This document shows, piece by piece, positions 55,660 through 64,000 of a stretch of 64,000 nucleotides of DNA. The notes beneath the pieces were generated by a model that did not search any database, was not told the DNA's origin, and worked only from the letters and a program-made list of their open reading frames with translations. The translations under genes were made by a program, and so were the position numbers. This DNA is from CAWBQO01 sp963790965 (GTDB taxonomy: Bacteria; Bacteroidota; Rhodothermia; Rhodothermales; DASSAV01). The number at the start of each line of letters is the position of its first letter. Position 1 is the stretch's first letter. Where the stretch lies: assembly GCA_963790965.1 (NCBI GenBank), contig CAWBQO010000003.1, positions 868,001 through 932,000 of the forward strand. Direction: 5' to 3'.

Positions 55660-58104
55660 CTACCGGAGAAAGACGTACGTCACGCCCGCGCCACCCTGGT
55701 TCCAGGGCGCGTCGTCGACGGAGGCCACGTCTTGCCGCCGCGCGAGGTCTTCCCGGATCGCATTCCGCAGCGCGCCCGTGCCTTTTCCGTGTAGAATCTC
55801 GACCTGATTCAATCCCGCCGCTATGGCCTCGTCCACAAACGAGGTGACCTCCGGCAGCACTTCCTCTACTCGCCCGCCACGCACGTCGATGCGGTTACGA
55901 GCGGCAAGGACAGGCAGGCTTCCGCCCGCTCCCGGCATCTTAACGGTGACCTGCCGGCGACGCGGCCCGCCGACCTTTTGCAGCCGATCCAGCGCCACGC
56001 GGGCGCGAACGCTGCCCATAGCGATCATGGCGGTTGACCCGGAAAGCTCCAGCACCTCTGAAACCGCGCTGCCTCCATCGAGCGTCACCTGATCACCGAC
56101 TGCAATCGCGCCACGGGACTGCTTCGGTGCCTGCCGATTCGCGCTGCGCGCATCGGCTTTCTTGCGCGCTGCCGACCGGCCGCGTCGTTCTTCTCGATCC
56201 CGCCGCGCCTCGATATCATCGCGAAAAGCGTCCAGCCCCTGCCGCGCCTTCAACGTCGCCTCGCGCTCCGCTTGCGATTCCTTGATCTCCCGAATCGTTC
56301 GCTCGACCGCAGCGTTCGCCTCCTGCATGAGCCTTTCCGCGTCCGAAAGGGCGCGCCGGCGGATCTCGTCACGCTCGGTCTCCACCCGCTCCAGGCGCGA
56401 GCGGTAGCGCGCCTCCAACTCGCCCGCGTTTGCGCGGATCTGCTCAGCTTCGGAGAGTGCGTCCTGAACCTCTCTGTTCCGCGCGTCCAGCGTGAGGATG
56501 AGGTCTTCCAGCACCGACTTCTGCGGACCCGTCAGTTCGCGCGCGCGGACCAGCACGTCCGGATCGAGACCGATGCGCCGGGCAATTTCAAACGCGAAAG
56601 AAGAACCCGGCACCCCCTGCCGGAAGCGGTACGTGGGGCTGAGCGTGTCTCGGTCGAACTCCATCGAACCGTTCTCGACCCCGGCGGCTTCGTGCGCGAA
56701 CGCCTTCAGCGTGCCGTGGTGCGTAGTCGCGATCGTGGAGGCCCCCGCCGCAGTGAGCCGCTCGAGCACCGCCTGCGCCAGTGCGCCGCCCTCCGCCGGG
56801 TCGGTTCCGGTCCCCGCCTCATCAATCAGAACAAGCGTCCGCGCGCCCGCATGGCGGAGCATATACTTCAGATTGCCGACGTGCGACGAGAACGTCGACA
56901 GATCCTCGTCCAGCGATTGCTCGTCGCCAATGTCCACGATCAGATGGTCGAATACGCTCAGCGTCGACAGCGGGTCGACCGGCACCGGCAGCCCGTAAGC
57001 GAGCATGACCGAGAGCAGGCCCACCGTCTTCATCGCCACCGTCTTGCCGCCCGCGTTCGGTCCGGTGACTACCAGCGTCGCCGCTTCGCCTCCGAGGGCG
57101 AGATCGAGTGGAACCACCTCCCGAGGCGCTTCGCCCGGCTGCCGTTCGCGGCCAAAGCGCAATACCAAAACGGGATTGCGACCGGCGCGGATATGAAGAG
57201 CAGCGCTTTCGGTCAACTCCGGCACGACGGCGTCCATGCTGTTGGCCAGCCGCGCCTTCGCCTGGAGCAGATCAAATTGCGCCAGGATTCGGAGACCTTC
57301 GCGCACTTCCGGAAGACTTTCGCGCAGCGCCCCGGCCACTTCTTTCAAGATGCGCTCGACTTCGCGGCGCTCCTCGGCCTCAAGCTCGCGAAGCTCGTTG
57401 TTCATCTCCATGGAGGCCGCCGGCTCGACGTAAACCGTTTGCCCGGTGGCGGAAACGTCCTGCACGAGGCCCGCCACCTTGCGCCGCGCCTCGGCGCGAA
57501 TTGGAATTACCATGCGGCCGTTGCGGATCGTTGGTTGGTCTTCCGTGGCGAACCCCTGCCCGATGGCGTGGCGGAGGGCTGCGTTCAGCACCTCCCGCAC
57601 CTGGGCGCTCCGTTGCAAGATGAGCCGCCGCAGCCGCCGCAGCTCGGGCGAGGCGTCGTCGCGGACCAGCCCGCTATCGTCCACCACGTTCCGAATGGCC
57701 TCTTCGAGACCTTCAAGAGCGGTGACGCCGAGAACAACGTCAGCAAGGCGAGGATACTTGGCCGCGCGGCTTATGAAGTACGACTTCGTGCGGCGCAGCG
57801 TGGCAAGCACGTACGAGACCGCAAGCAAATCATCCGAGCCGACGAAAGCGCCCTCCGGCCCCACGCGGCGCAGTACATCCCGCACATCAAGTATGTGCTC
57901 GAGCGGCACCGGGTCGTCGAAACGAAAAGCCTGCTGCAGCTCGAAAACACGCACGAGTTCCCCCCGCACCCACGTTACCGACGCCGAGGGCTGCATATTT
58001 CGCAGGCGGTCCTCTCCAAGCGTGCTGCGAACGAGCGACAGCAGCCGCTCGCGCAGAACATCAAACCCGAGCTTGTCCTCTGCCGAGGGTGGATAGATCT
58101 TCAT
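55660..58104 (-). CDS. mutS2: Endonuclease MutS2
   Basis: An 814-residue MutS-like protein without the mismatch-reading domain I. An N-terminal clamp/lever region is followed by the ATPase with Walker A TGPNAGGKTVAMKT (about 345), GYGLPVPVDP-like switch sequence and Walker B LIDEAGTGTDPAEGG. A helical connector rich in Arg/Glu (VETERDEIRRRALSDAERLM) and a KOW-like segment lead to a C-terminal Smr nuclease domain (about 738-814) with RIDVRGGRVEEV and EILHGKGTGALR. The Smr LDLR-type motif is IDVR here. MutS2 suppresses recombination or rescues collided ribosomes. It converges with the EnvC-like gene. Confidence 0.96.
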   Translation of the reverse strand: MKIYPPSAEDKLGFDVLRERLLSLVRSTLGEDRLRNMQPSASVTWVRGELVRVFELQQAFRFDDPVPLEHILDVRDVLRRVGPEGAFVGSDDLLAVSYVLATLRRTKSYFISRAAKYPRLADVVLGVTALEGLEEAIRNVVDDSGLVRDDASPELRRLRRLILQRSAQVREVLNAALRHAIGQGFATEDQPTIRNGRMVIPIRAEARRKVAGLVQDVSATGQTVYVEPAASMEMNNELRELEAEERREVERILKEVAGALRESLPEVREGLRILAQFDLLQAKARLANSMDAVVPELTESAALHIRAGRNPVLVLRFGRERQPGEAPREVVPLDLALGGEAATLVVTGPNAGGKTVAMKTVGLLSVMLAYGLPVPVDPLSTLSVFDHLIVDIGDEQSLDEDLSTFSSHVGNLKYMLRHAGARTLVLIDEAGTGTDPAEGGALAQAVLERLTAAGASTIATTHHGTLKAFAHEAAGVENGSMEFDRDTLSPTYRFRQGVPGSSFAFEIARRIGLDPDVLVRARELTGPQKSVLEDLILTLDARNREVQDALSEAEQIRANAGELEARYRSRLERVETERDEIRRRALSDAERLMQEANAAVERTIREIKESQAEREATLKARQGLDAFRDDIEARRDREERRGRSAARKKADARSANRQAPKQSRGAIAVGDQVTLDGGSAVSEVLELSGSTAMIAMGSVRARVALDRLQKVGGPRRRQVTVKMPGAGGSLPVLAARNRIDVRGGRVEEVLPEVTSFVDEAIAAGLNQVEILHGKGTGALRNAIREDLARRQDVASVDDAPWNQGGAGVTYVFLR

Positions 58105-58158
58105 AAACGCACAAACAACATCGTCCCGGCAGTCCGTAGCCGTTCAACCGAGGCGCGA

Positions 58159-59157
58159 TCAACCCACTTCCGAATGGTCGCCGATGTTGAGGCGCGCAAC
58201 GTGTCCGTTCACCGCCGCGTGCCGTCCGAAGAGCGAGCCTTCCGCAACGATTCCGTTCACCTTCGCCTCGGCAAAGACGATGCTCTCCCGCAGCACGACG
58301 TCGCTGACCTGCGCGCCCGCCTCGATGCTCACGAACGGGCCTATGACGGAGTTCTTGACCGTTGCGCCGGGGCCGACGTACACCGGATCGATCAGCACGC
58401 TATTCTCGATGTTGCCCTGCACGGCGTCCCCCTTCTCCCGCTCGAGTACGACTTTCGTCGTGTCCATGAGCGCCGGGATGGTGCCCGCATCGAGCCATTC
58501 CGTCACCTGCGCGGTCTTGAACAGGAGGCCCTTCTTGAGCATTGCGTCGAAGGCGTCGGTCAACTGAAACTCGCCGCCATGGCCGCGGATGTCCTTTTCC
58601 ATCAGCCCCTCGATGGCGCTCCGCAGCGCCTGAAGCTCTTTGACATAGTAAATGCCGATAAGCGCCTCGTTCGAAATCAGCTCCTGCGGCTTCTCGACGA
58701 ACTCCACGATCTTCTCGCCGCGCCGAACGGCCACGCCGAAGCGGCTCGGGTCCTCCACGTGCTTTACCCACGCAATCACGTCGGCAGAGCCAAGGTCCAC
58801 GCCCGGCTCCATCTCGAAGAGCGTATCGGCAAACACCACGATCCCTTCCCCTTCAAGCCGGTCATCGGCGCAGAGGACGGCGTGTCCGGTGCCGAGCGCG
58901 ACCTCCTGGATCTTGAAGGTCGCTTTCATGCCGAAGTGGCTACAAACCTCCGTAAGCTGATCGCGCACGTCCTGACCGAAATCCGGCCCGAGAATGAAAA
59001 CGCCTTCGTCGAGCGGCCGGGGGAGCACCGCAGCGAACGTTTGAACAATGCGTTCGACCATGCTCTTGCCCTTGATGTGCATGAGCGGTTTCGGCGTCAC
59101 GTGGGAATGCGGGCGAACGCGCGTTCCACGTCCGGCCATAGGAATGATGAGCTTCAT
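58159..59157 (-). CDS. NDP-sugar nucleotidyltransferase (RmlA/GlmU-like) with left-handed beta-helix tail
   Basis: A 332-residue sugar-nucleotide pyrophosphorylase. The catalytic motif is LIIPMAGRGTRVRPHSHVTPKPL (2-24). GTGHAVLCA and VFADTLFEM line the nucleotide and metal site, FVEKPQ holds the sugar site and TEWLDAGTI closes the domain. From about 240 a short hexapeptide-type helix follows (VLIDPVYVGPGATVKNSVIGPFV). This arrangement suggests glucose-1-phosphate or mannose-1-phosphate as substrate, but base and sugar cannot be fixed. It follows mutS2 on the same strand with a 54-bp gap. Confidence 0.92.
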   Translation of the reverse strand: MKLIIPMAGRGTRVRPHSHVTPKPLMHIKGKSMVERIVQTFAAVLPRPLDEGVFILGPDFGQDVRDQLTEVCSHFGMKATFKIQEVALGTGHAVLCADDRLEGEGIVVFADTLFEMEPGVDLGSADVIAWVKHVEDPSRFGVAVRRGEKIVEFVEKPQELISNEALIGIYYVKELQALRSAIEGLMEKDIRGHGGEFQLTDAFDAMLKKGLLFKTAQVTEWLDAGTIPALMDTTKVVLEREKGDAVQGNIENSVLIDPVYVGPGATVKNSVIGPFVSIEAGAQVSDVVLRESIVFAEAKVNGIVAEGSLFGRHAAVNGHVARLNIGDHSEVG

Positions 59158-59528
59158 AACGAGTCTTTTGTGCTAAAAAGAAGGTTGCGCAAATCCTGCG
59201 CGGCGTTGCGAACACTGCCCAGATCGCAAGCGGGTTGTCGGCAAATTAGGACACCTTGGGCAGCGAAACGTGCCCTTATCGCCCGCGCGTAGCCGAGTCT
59301 CAGGATTATTACAGCGCCCAGCTATGGTGTCAGAATAGCGAAAATAATTGATTTAGAGCGATTTGAGCCGCCTATTACGAGCTTTGTCCGCTAATCCTCC
59401 GGTGGAACTCCGCCCGCCCTGCCTGAATACGAAGACGGCGAACGGATGCCGACGCACCAAGATTGGCATCAACGTTGGAATTGATCAATCTGATTCATTT
59501 CTTTCATAGAACAACGAGGATTGTACCC
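59158..59528. other. Intergenic region, 371 bp, divergent promoters expected
   Basis: The gap lies between the minus-strand nucleotidyltransferase and the plus-strand OmpA gene. It is AT-richer toward its middle (around 59330-59390), as promoter regions often are, but I find no clear core motif, dyad or small gene. A weak GAGG lies nine bases before the OmpA start. Confidence 0.5.
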
Positions 59529-60212
59529 ATGAGGACGCAGTTTACTAACAAATTCTTTGCGCTGCCGATCTTTGCGCTCCTGCTTTTCGGCGCTGCATTA
59601 ATGGGCTGCTCGAGCATGAGCCGGACGGAGAAGGGCGCGGCGACGGGTGCCGGGGCCGGTGCCGTTATCGGCGGCGTGATCGGGCGGGCCACGGGCAGCA
59701 CGGCGAAAGGAGCCGTCATCGGAGCCGTCGTTGGCGGCGGTGCCGGTGCCATTATCGGCGCGCAGATGGACAAGCAGGCCGATGAACTCGACCAGGAACT
59801 CGAAGGCGCACAGGTCGAGCGCGTGGGCGAAGGCATTCAGGTAACGTTTGACTCTGCCATCCTGTTTGGCTTTGACTCGGACAACTTGTCCGCCCAGGCC
59901 AAGACGAACCTTTCAGACCTTGCCCAGAGCCTCCAGAAGTACCCGAACACGGAAGCCGTCGTCGTAGGCCACACCGATGCGGTTGGATCGGACTCCTACA
60001 ACCAGCGCTTATCCGAGCGCCGGGCGGCAGCGGCCGGTAACTACCTCATCAGCCAGGGCGTAGCGCGTAGCCGCGTGACGACGCTCGGCCGGGGCGAATC
60101 TGAGCCGGTTGCTTCCAACGAAACCGAGATGGGCCGCTCTTCAAACCGGCGAGTCGAGATTGGCATCTTCGCCACGGAAGAGTACCGCGAGCAGCTCGAC
60201 CAGCAGAATTAA
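59529..60212 (+). CDS. OmpA-family lipoprotein with glycine zipper
   Basis: A 227-residue outer-membrane lipoprotein. The signal ends in lipobox LMGC near residue 24. A glycine-zipper stretch (GAATGAGAGAVIGGVIGRATG and GAVIGAVVGGGAGAIIGAQ) could insert in membranes. The OmpA/MotB domain (about 110-220) shows FDSAILFGFDSD, VVVGHTDAVGSDSYNQRLSERRA and GRGESEPVASNET with SSNRRVEI, the peptidoglycan-binding motif. It tethers the outer membrane to the wall. ATG at 59529 opens the signal; the longer frame is rejected. Confidence 0.94.
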   Translation: MRTQFTNKFFALPIFALLLFGAALMGCSSMSRTEKGAATGAGAGAVIGGVIGRATGSTAKGAVIGAVVGGGAGAIIGAQMDKQADELDQELEGAQVERVGEGIQVTFDSAILFGFDSDNLSAQAKTNLSDLAQSLQKYPNTEAVVVGHTDAVGSDSYNQRLSERRAAAAGNYLISQGVARSRVTTLGRGESEPVASNETEMGRSSNRRVEIGIFATEEYREQLDQQN

Positions 60213-60236
60213 TCTGCCGTCAAGCAAAGGATGCGG

Positions 60237-60277
60237 AGAGGCGTTTCGATGCAAGTCGGGACGCCTCTTCGTTCTTG
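60237..60277 (+). terminator. Probable terminator after the OmpA gene
   Basis: An 8-bp stem, AGAGGCGT (60237-60244) with ACGCCTCT (60261-60268), closes a 16-base loop, and a weak T-rich tail follows. It lies 25 bp after the stop codon. Confidence 0.6.
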
Positions 60278-60329
60278 GCCCGATCAGCAGCTGTGCCCGT
60301 TGCCTTCTCGTTTAGAATTGCTTCGATCC

Positions 60330-60506
60330 GTTGGATGCCGCTGAAATATCCGAACGCGCTATATGTCGATGCCGGTTTGGACCAAAGTGCCGGGGCGACC
60401 TCCCCCTCGAGGGGGATTCCAGGGGGTGTTAGGCAGCCTTCCAATCAAGTAATTACACCGCAAGATTGTGAAGCGTCCCGTCGATAGTATTACGGCAGGC
60501 TCAAAG
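60330..60506 (+). repeat. Dispersed 178-bp MITE-like element, copy C
   Basis: The left part GAAATATCCGAACGCGCT matches copy B in most positions. The central hairpin is a perfect palindrome, TCCCCCTCGAGGGGGA, followed by GGGGGTGTTAGGCAGC. The right block is CGTCCCGTCGAT and the end GGCAGGCTCAAAG. Copy C has lost clean inverted ends but keeps the overall length and order. It sits downstream of the OmpA gene in the same orientation as A and B. Confidence 0.75.
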
Positions 60507-60786
60507 GAACGACAAACGCCATTTTTCCGCTCAAACGAACCGCGCTGCGACTTACCCGTAGGAGAATATCCTTTGGTAGCCACTTGCGAGGAAAGATGGG
60601 GCGTCGAATATCAGAGACGGCTCAACGGCGCGCCGGCGCGACTTCCCGTAAGCAGAGGCACATAGGGGTGTTTTTCAGCGAGTACACGGCGTAACGGCGG
60701 CTGCTGACTCGTATTACATTAAGCCGCACCCAGGCCGAGTCGCGCAAAAGAGACAAGGCTAAAGTAACGCAGGGATTCAGGGTAGT

Positions 60787-61569
60787 ATGTCGAAAAGGTA
60801 TCAGGTAACGCAGAAGGAACGCCGGACGAACGGGAACGGAGCGGCGGAAGCAGGAACGGAGCAGGACGTACAGGGGCAGGACAAGATGACGGCCGGCGAA
60901 GTGCAGGCGTGGCAGCAAAGCCGCGTCACCGACCTGTGGCGCATCTTCCGCATCATGTCTGAGTTCGTGAGCGGATTCGAATCGCTGTCGAGCCTCGGCC
61001 CGTGTGTTTCAATTTTCGGTTCTGCCCGGACTACGCCCGACAACCCCTACTACGAAATGGCCGAGGCCGTGGCGCGCAAGCTCGTCAAACACAATTACGG
61101 CGTGATTACCGGCGGCGGCCCCGGCATTATGGAGGCGGCAAACAAGGGCGCGCACGAGGGCGGGGGCGTGTCGATCGGCCTGAACATCGTCATTCCGCAT
61201 GAACAGGCATCGAACCCATACGTCGATTCCGACAAGCTCATCAACTTCGACTTCTTCTTCGTCCGAAAGGTCATGTTCGTGAAGTACGCGCAGGGTTTTG
61301 TCGTGCTTCCCGGCGGCTTCGGAACGATGGACGAACTCTTTGAAGCGTTGACGCTCATCCAGACCGGCAAGAGCACCCGGTTTCCTGTTATATTGATGGG
61401 AACCTCGTTCTGGTCTGGTATGGTAGATTGGCTCAAGGAGTCCGTGCTCGGCGCGGGTAACATCGCCGAGGACGATTCCTTGCTCTTCAACGTCACCGAC
61501 GACCCCGACGAAGCCGTCCGCATCATTGACGAGTTCTACAGGGAACATGCGTTGACGCCAAATTTCTGA
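60787..61569 (+). CDS. LOG family protein (cytokinin riboside 5'-monophosphate phosphoribohydrolase-like)
   Basis: A 260-residue cytoplasmic Rossmann-like enzyme of the TIGR00730/LOG family. The nucleotide site is YGVITGGGPGIMEAANKGAHEGGG, and the second motif is VVLPGGFGTMDELFEALTLIQTG. LOG enzymes remove ribose-phosphate from AMP-type nucleotides. The N-terminal 65 residues (polar, then TDLWRIFRIMSEFVSGFESL) extend beyond the minimal family. This form is frequent in bacteria and need not make cytokinin. Confidence 0.92.
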   Translation: MSKRYQVTQKERRTNGNGAAEAGTEQDVQGQDKMTAGEVQAWQQSRVTDLWRIFRIMSEFVSGFESLSSLGPCVSIFGSARTTPDNPYYEMAEAVARKLVKHNYGVITGGGPGIMEAANKGAHEGGGVSIGLNIVIPHEQASNPYVDSDKLINFDFFFVRKVMFVKYAQGFVVLPGGFGTMDELFEALTLIQTGKSTRFPVILMGTSFWSGMVDWLKESVLGAGNIAEDDSLLFNVTDDPDEAVRIIDEFYREHALTPNF

Positions 61570-61797
61570 GCGACCATTGCAGGCGACACCCACGTTTTGA
61601 ACCGTGTACAGGAACCGCTTCTTCTGCTCGCCGTGAATAATCCGACCCTTCCGAAAACCTCACGTGCGGCATCTCTGAGACTCTCCATGCGCGACCGGGC
61701 CGTTTTGGCATAGTCCTCGCATGGAATCAGGACAGAATGCGGGCACAACTGCATACGACTCAGCATTTTAACCCCACAACAGGAATAAGAGGAGGCA

Positions 61798-62649
61798 ATG
61801 ACCGCAAAACGCTTTTTAACCCACTCCGCTCTCTTTCGCGCACTCGCCCTGATCGTTCTTTTTGGTGTCGCCACGGCCGTGCCGTCGCGTGCACAGGCCG
61901 ATCAGGAGTACAAGAAGAGCTATAATTCGGCTCTTGAAGCCGCCAAAGCGAAGAAGTACGACGACGCTTACGGCCTCTTTACGAAGGCCGCTGATCAGGC
62001 GAAGAAGGCCGGCGACACCGAGATCGCCAATAAGGCGAACAAAGTCGTTGCGCAGCTTGATTACATGCGCGGCAAGAAACTCAGCGATGCGAGCAAGTTT
62101 GACGAGGCGCTGACTCACTTCGAGAAAGGCATCAAGCGCTACCCGCAGTACTCTCAGAACTACCTCGGGCAGGGCCTCGCGCTGGCAAAGCTCGGACGCG
62201 AAGATGAGGCGCTGGCCGTGTATCAGAACGCGATGAAGAGCACGGATGCGCAGATTGCCAACGCGGCTAAGGACGCCGTTCGCCAGAACTACATCTATCT
62301 CGCCTCGACCGCGCTGACGCGGAACGGCGGCGGCACGACGCGCGCCGATGCGCAGGAGGCGATCAAGGACCTTACCGACATGCAGAAGTACGTGGAGGCC
62401 GATGCCGACACCTACTACTACCTCGGCGAGGCTTACAAAGTGCTGAACGACTACAACAAGGTCGTCGACTCCGCCAACAAGGCGCTGGCGCTCCATAAGG
62501 GCAGCAAGAGCGACAAGGCGAAGATCTACTTCCTCAAGGGCGAGGCCCATATGTCGCTCGGCGACAACGCCTCAGCCAAGGCCGCCTTCTCCGAAGCGCG
62601 CTTTGGATCCTACAAGGCCTCCGCCGAACATTACCTGAGCACGCTCTAA
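61798..62649 (+). CDS. Periplasmic TPR-repeat protein
   Basis: A 283-residue secreted protein. A signal peptide (about 1-32, ending SRAQA) is followed by five or so TPR-like repeats rich in Ala/Lys (YNSALEAAKAKKYDDAYGLF, GKKLSDASKFDEALTHFEKG, GQGLALAKLGREDEALAVYQ, GEAYKVLNDYNKVVDSANKA). AAGAGG lies five bases upstream of the ATG, a good ribosome site for this genome. The role is unassigned. It is followed by a strong terminator and the CtpA gene. Confidence 0.88.
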   Translation: MTAKRFLTHSALFRALALIVLFGVATAVPSRAQADQEYKKSYNSALEAAKAKKYDDAYGLFTKAADQAKKAGDTEIANKANKVVAQLDYMRGKKLSDASKFDEALTHFEKGIKRYPQYSQNYLGQGLALAKLGREDEALAVYQNAMKSTDAQIANAAKDAVRQNYIYLASTALTRNGGGTTRADAQEAIKDLTDMQKYVEADADTYYYLGEAYKVLNDYNKVVDSANKALALHKGSKSDKAKIYFLKGEAHMSLGDNASAKAAFSEARFGSYKASAEHYLSTL

Positions 62650-62670
62650 GGTCAGGACGTATTCTCATCC

Positions 62671-62709
62671 GAAAAGCCTGCATCCTTCATGGGTGCAGGC
62701 TTTTCGTTT
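62671..62709 (+). terminator. Rho-independent terminator after the TPR gene
   Basis: A 15-bp stem (62671-62685 with 62691-62705, one G-T wobble) closes a 5-base loop, with A-run and T-run inside the stem ends. It could act on both strands. Confidence 0.9.
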
Positions 62710-62805
62710 GGGCAGCCGGAAACAGGTGGAACAATCGCTGAGGCGCTACGTCACGCACTGCGTAACCCCCGCCGCATCGGCAGAGGACAACACGAAGGAA
62801 GGTTC

Positions 62806-64000
62806 ATGAAAGGTTTTAAACTGTCGTACGTGCTCCCTGCCGTACTGCTGCTCGTAGTGGGTGCGTTCGTCGGGACGAAGCTGAACACCTTCGTTCCCGG
62901 CAACGACACCATGAAGTACCTCCAGAAGCTGGAGGACGCCTTTCTGATCATCAACCGGCAGTACGTCGATGAAGTGGATGCCTCCACCGCTGTTGAAGGG
63001 GCCATCGAAGGAATGCTCGAAGGGCTGGACCCCCATTCCGCCTACATCAGCGCCGAGGAGATTCAGGAGATTCAGGAAGGATACGAAGGCTCGTTCGGCG
63101 GCGTTGGCATCCTTTTCGAACAGCGGGACGACACCGCGCGGGTCATCTCGGTCGTCCCCGACGGTCCGAGCGAAGCCGTCGGCGTCCTCGCCGGAGACCG
63201 CATCATCCGCATCGACGACTCGAGCGCCGTCGCACTTCCCAATGGCGGCATTCAGAAGCGCCTGAAGGGTCCGATCGGCACCGAGGTGAGCATGACCGTC
63301 GAGCGCCACGGCATCGCGCGGCCGCTCACCTTCGAAATCACGCGCGGACGCATTCCGCTTTTCTCCATCGAGAGCGCGTACATGATGAGCGACAAGACCG
63401 GCTACATCCGGATCGATCGCTTTGCCGCCACCACGTACAACGAGTTCATGGAGGCGCTCGAAACGTTGAAGAGCGAAGGCATGGAACGCCTCATCCTGGA
63501 CCTGCGCGACAATCCCGGCGGCATTATGGAATCTGCCGTCCGCATCGTGGACGAGCTGCTCACGGGGGGCAAGACCATCGTTTACACGCGCGGACGGGAG
63601 GCGGACATGGACGAGACCTACCGCTCCACGGCGGGCGGCGCGTTCGAGGAGCAACCGGTGATCGTGCTCGTCAGTCCGCTATCCGCTTCCGCGAGTGAAA
63701 TCGTCGCGGGCGCGCTGCAGGACCACGACCGGGCGCTCATCGTCGGGCGTCGCACGTTCGGCAAAGGCCTCGTGCAGCGTCAATTCCCCCTTCCCGATGG
63801 CAGCGTACTGCAGATGACCGTCGCGCGCTACTACACGCCGTCGGGCCGCCTCATCCAAACCGCGTACGAGGATGGCGACCAGGCGGAATACTACAAGCAT
63901 AAGTTTGACGGCTACGAGACGACGTTCGACCCGCGGGTGTATGAGGAGAGCATCCCCGATTCGCTCAAGTATGAGACCACCCACGGACGGATGGTCTTCG
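62806..64000 (+). CDS. C-terminal processing peptidase, S41 family (CtpA/Prc), C-terminus beyond window
   Basis: A periplasmic or membrane-anchored serine protease. About 398 residues are visible; it continues past the right edge. The N-terminal hydrophobic anchor is KLSYVLPAVLLLVVGAFVG. A PDZ domain follows (GSFGGVGILFEQRDD, GVLAGDRIIRIDDSSAV). The catalytic Ser295 lies in SPLSASASEIVAGAL and Lys320 in FGKGLVQRQF, 25 residues apart as in the family. LDLRDNPGG and PDGSVLQMTVARYYTPSGR are family signatures. A good ribosome site (AAGGAAGG) precedes the ATG at 62806. Confidence 0.95.
   Translation, partial: MKGFKLSYVLPAVLLLVVGAFVGTKLNTFVPGNDTMKYLQKLEDAFLIINRQYVDEVDASTAVEGAIEGMLEGLDPHSAYISAEEIQEIQEGYEGSFGGVGILFEQRDDTARVISVVPDGPSEAVGVLAGDRIIRIDDSSAVALPNGGIQKRLKGPIGTEVSMTVERHGIARPLTFEITRGRIPLFSIESAYMMSDKTGYIRIDRFAATTYNEFMEALETLKSEGMERLILDLRDNPGGIMESAVRIVDELLTGGKTIVYTRGREADMDETYRSTAGGAFEEQPVIVLVSPLSASASEIVAGALQDHDRALIVGRRTFGKGLVQRQFPLPDGSVLQMTVARYYTPSGRLIQTAYEDGDQAEYYKHKFDGYETTFDPRVYEESIPDSLKYETTHGRMVF

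Larger units (their letters stand above)
60213..60786. other. Intergenic region, 574 bp, containing repeat copy C
   Basis: The stretch runs from the OmpA gene to the LOG gene. It holds a probable terminator (60237-60277) and repeat copy C (60330-60506). The remaining 280 bp before the LOG start is without a supported gene; short open frames here lack ribosome sites. Confidence 0.6.

Noticed and set aside
56272..59292. 1006-residue plus-strand open frame
   Set aside because: It lies antisense to mutS2 and the nucleotidyltransferase, both unambiguous. The long frame is a by-product of high GC codon use and has no family features.
60520..60660. Two similar stretches around GCGACTTACCCGTA and GCGACTTCCCGTAA
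   Set aside because: The match is too short and imperfect to call a repeat.
62746..63654. 302-residue minus-strand open frame
   Set aside because: It is antisense to the CtpA-type protease, whose catalytic motifs are clear on the plus strand.

Overview
The window is a compact, roughly 60 % GC bacterial chromosome segment with about 44 protein genes and no rRNA, tRNA, CRISPR array or transposase that I can see. The protein families point to the Bacteroidota/Rhodothermota side of the FCB group, most like a Rhodothermales-type marine or halophilic organism (inference). The signs are three secreted proteins with type IX secretion (T9SS) type A C-terminal sorting domains, a TonB-dependent receptor with an N-terminal carboxypeptidase-regulatory domain, a PorV/PorQ-like barrel, a TPR lipoprotein followed by a DUF4292 lipoprotein, a sensor kinase with a beta-propeller sensor, weak Shine-Dalgarno sites and a carotenoid desaturase.

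Layout. 1-10.7 kb (mostly minus strand): the 5' part of a phytoene desaturase, a hybrid sensor kinase with its Rcp-type response regulator, chorismate synthase, a DegP/HtrA protease, a PlsC acyltransferase and a large propeller-sensor histidine kinase. 10.9-23.1 kb (mostly plus): a tiny lipoprotein with a strong terminator, a glycosyltransferase, a membrane-anchored EEP phosphodiesterase (minus), a thioesterase, an outer-membrane protein, an RmlD-like reductase, serS, TPR and DUF4292 lipoproteins, an A-type Fe-S carrier and clpC. 23.2-36.6 kb: an Smr protein, then a seven-gene plus-strand block for the cell surface (T9SS cargo, OB-fold T9SS cargo, lipoprotein, TonB receptor, PorV-like protein, beta-propeller lipoprotein, T9SS endonuclease). 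I read this block as a candidate extracellular nucleic-acid capture locus. 36.6-41 kb: small minus-strand genes, a Thr-type isoaspartyl peptidase, an ECF sigma factor, a 36-residue membrane protein and an aldo/keto reductase with a homopolymer frameshift. 41-50 kb: a second Rcp-type regulator, a Na+/Ca2+ exchanger, a VWA-type membrane protein, proB-proA, a Tat-exported TIM-barrel protein and lpdA. 50-64 kb: the ybbP-ybbA / tesA divergent cluster, an EnvC-like degenerate LytM protein, mutS2, a nucleotidyltransferase, an OmpA lipoprotein, a LOG protein, a TPR protein and the start of a CtpA-type S41 protease.

The most interesting structural signal is a family of three dispersed 177-179 bp non-coding elements (18747-18925, 39832-40009, 60330-60506). 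All lie in the same orientation. They share ends that form imperfect inverted repeats, a conserved left block around ACGCGCT and a central C-rich/G-rich hairpin. They look like a miniature mobile element (MITE-like) or a structured repeat family. One copy supplies the stop codon of the preceding TPR gene.

Start codons were moved inward from the longest open frame wherever a signal peptide, Tat motif or conserved N-terminus indicated it. These choices are stated in the entries.
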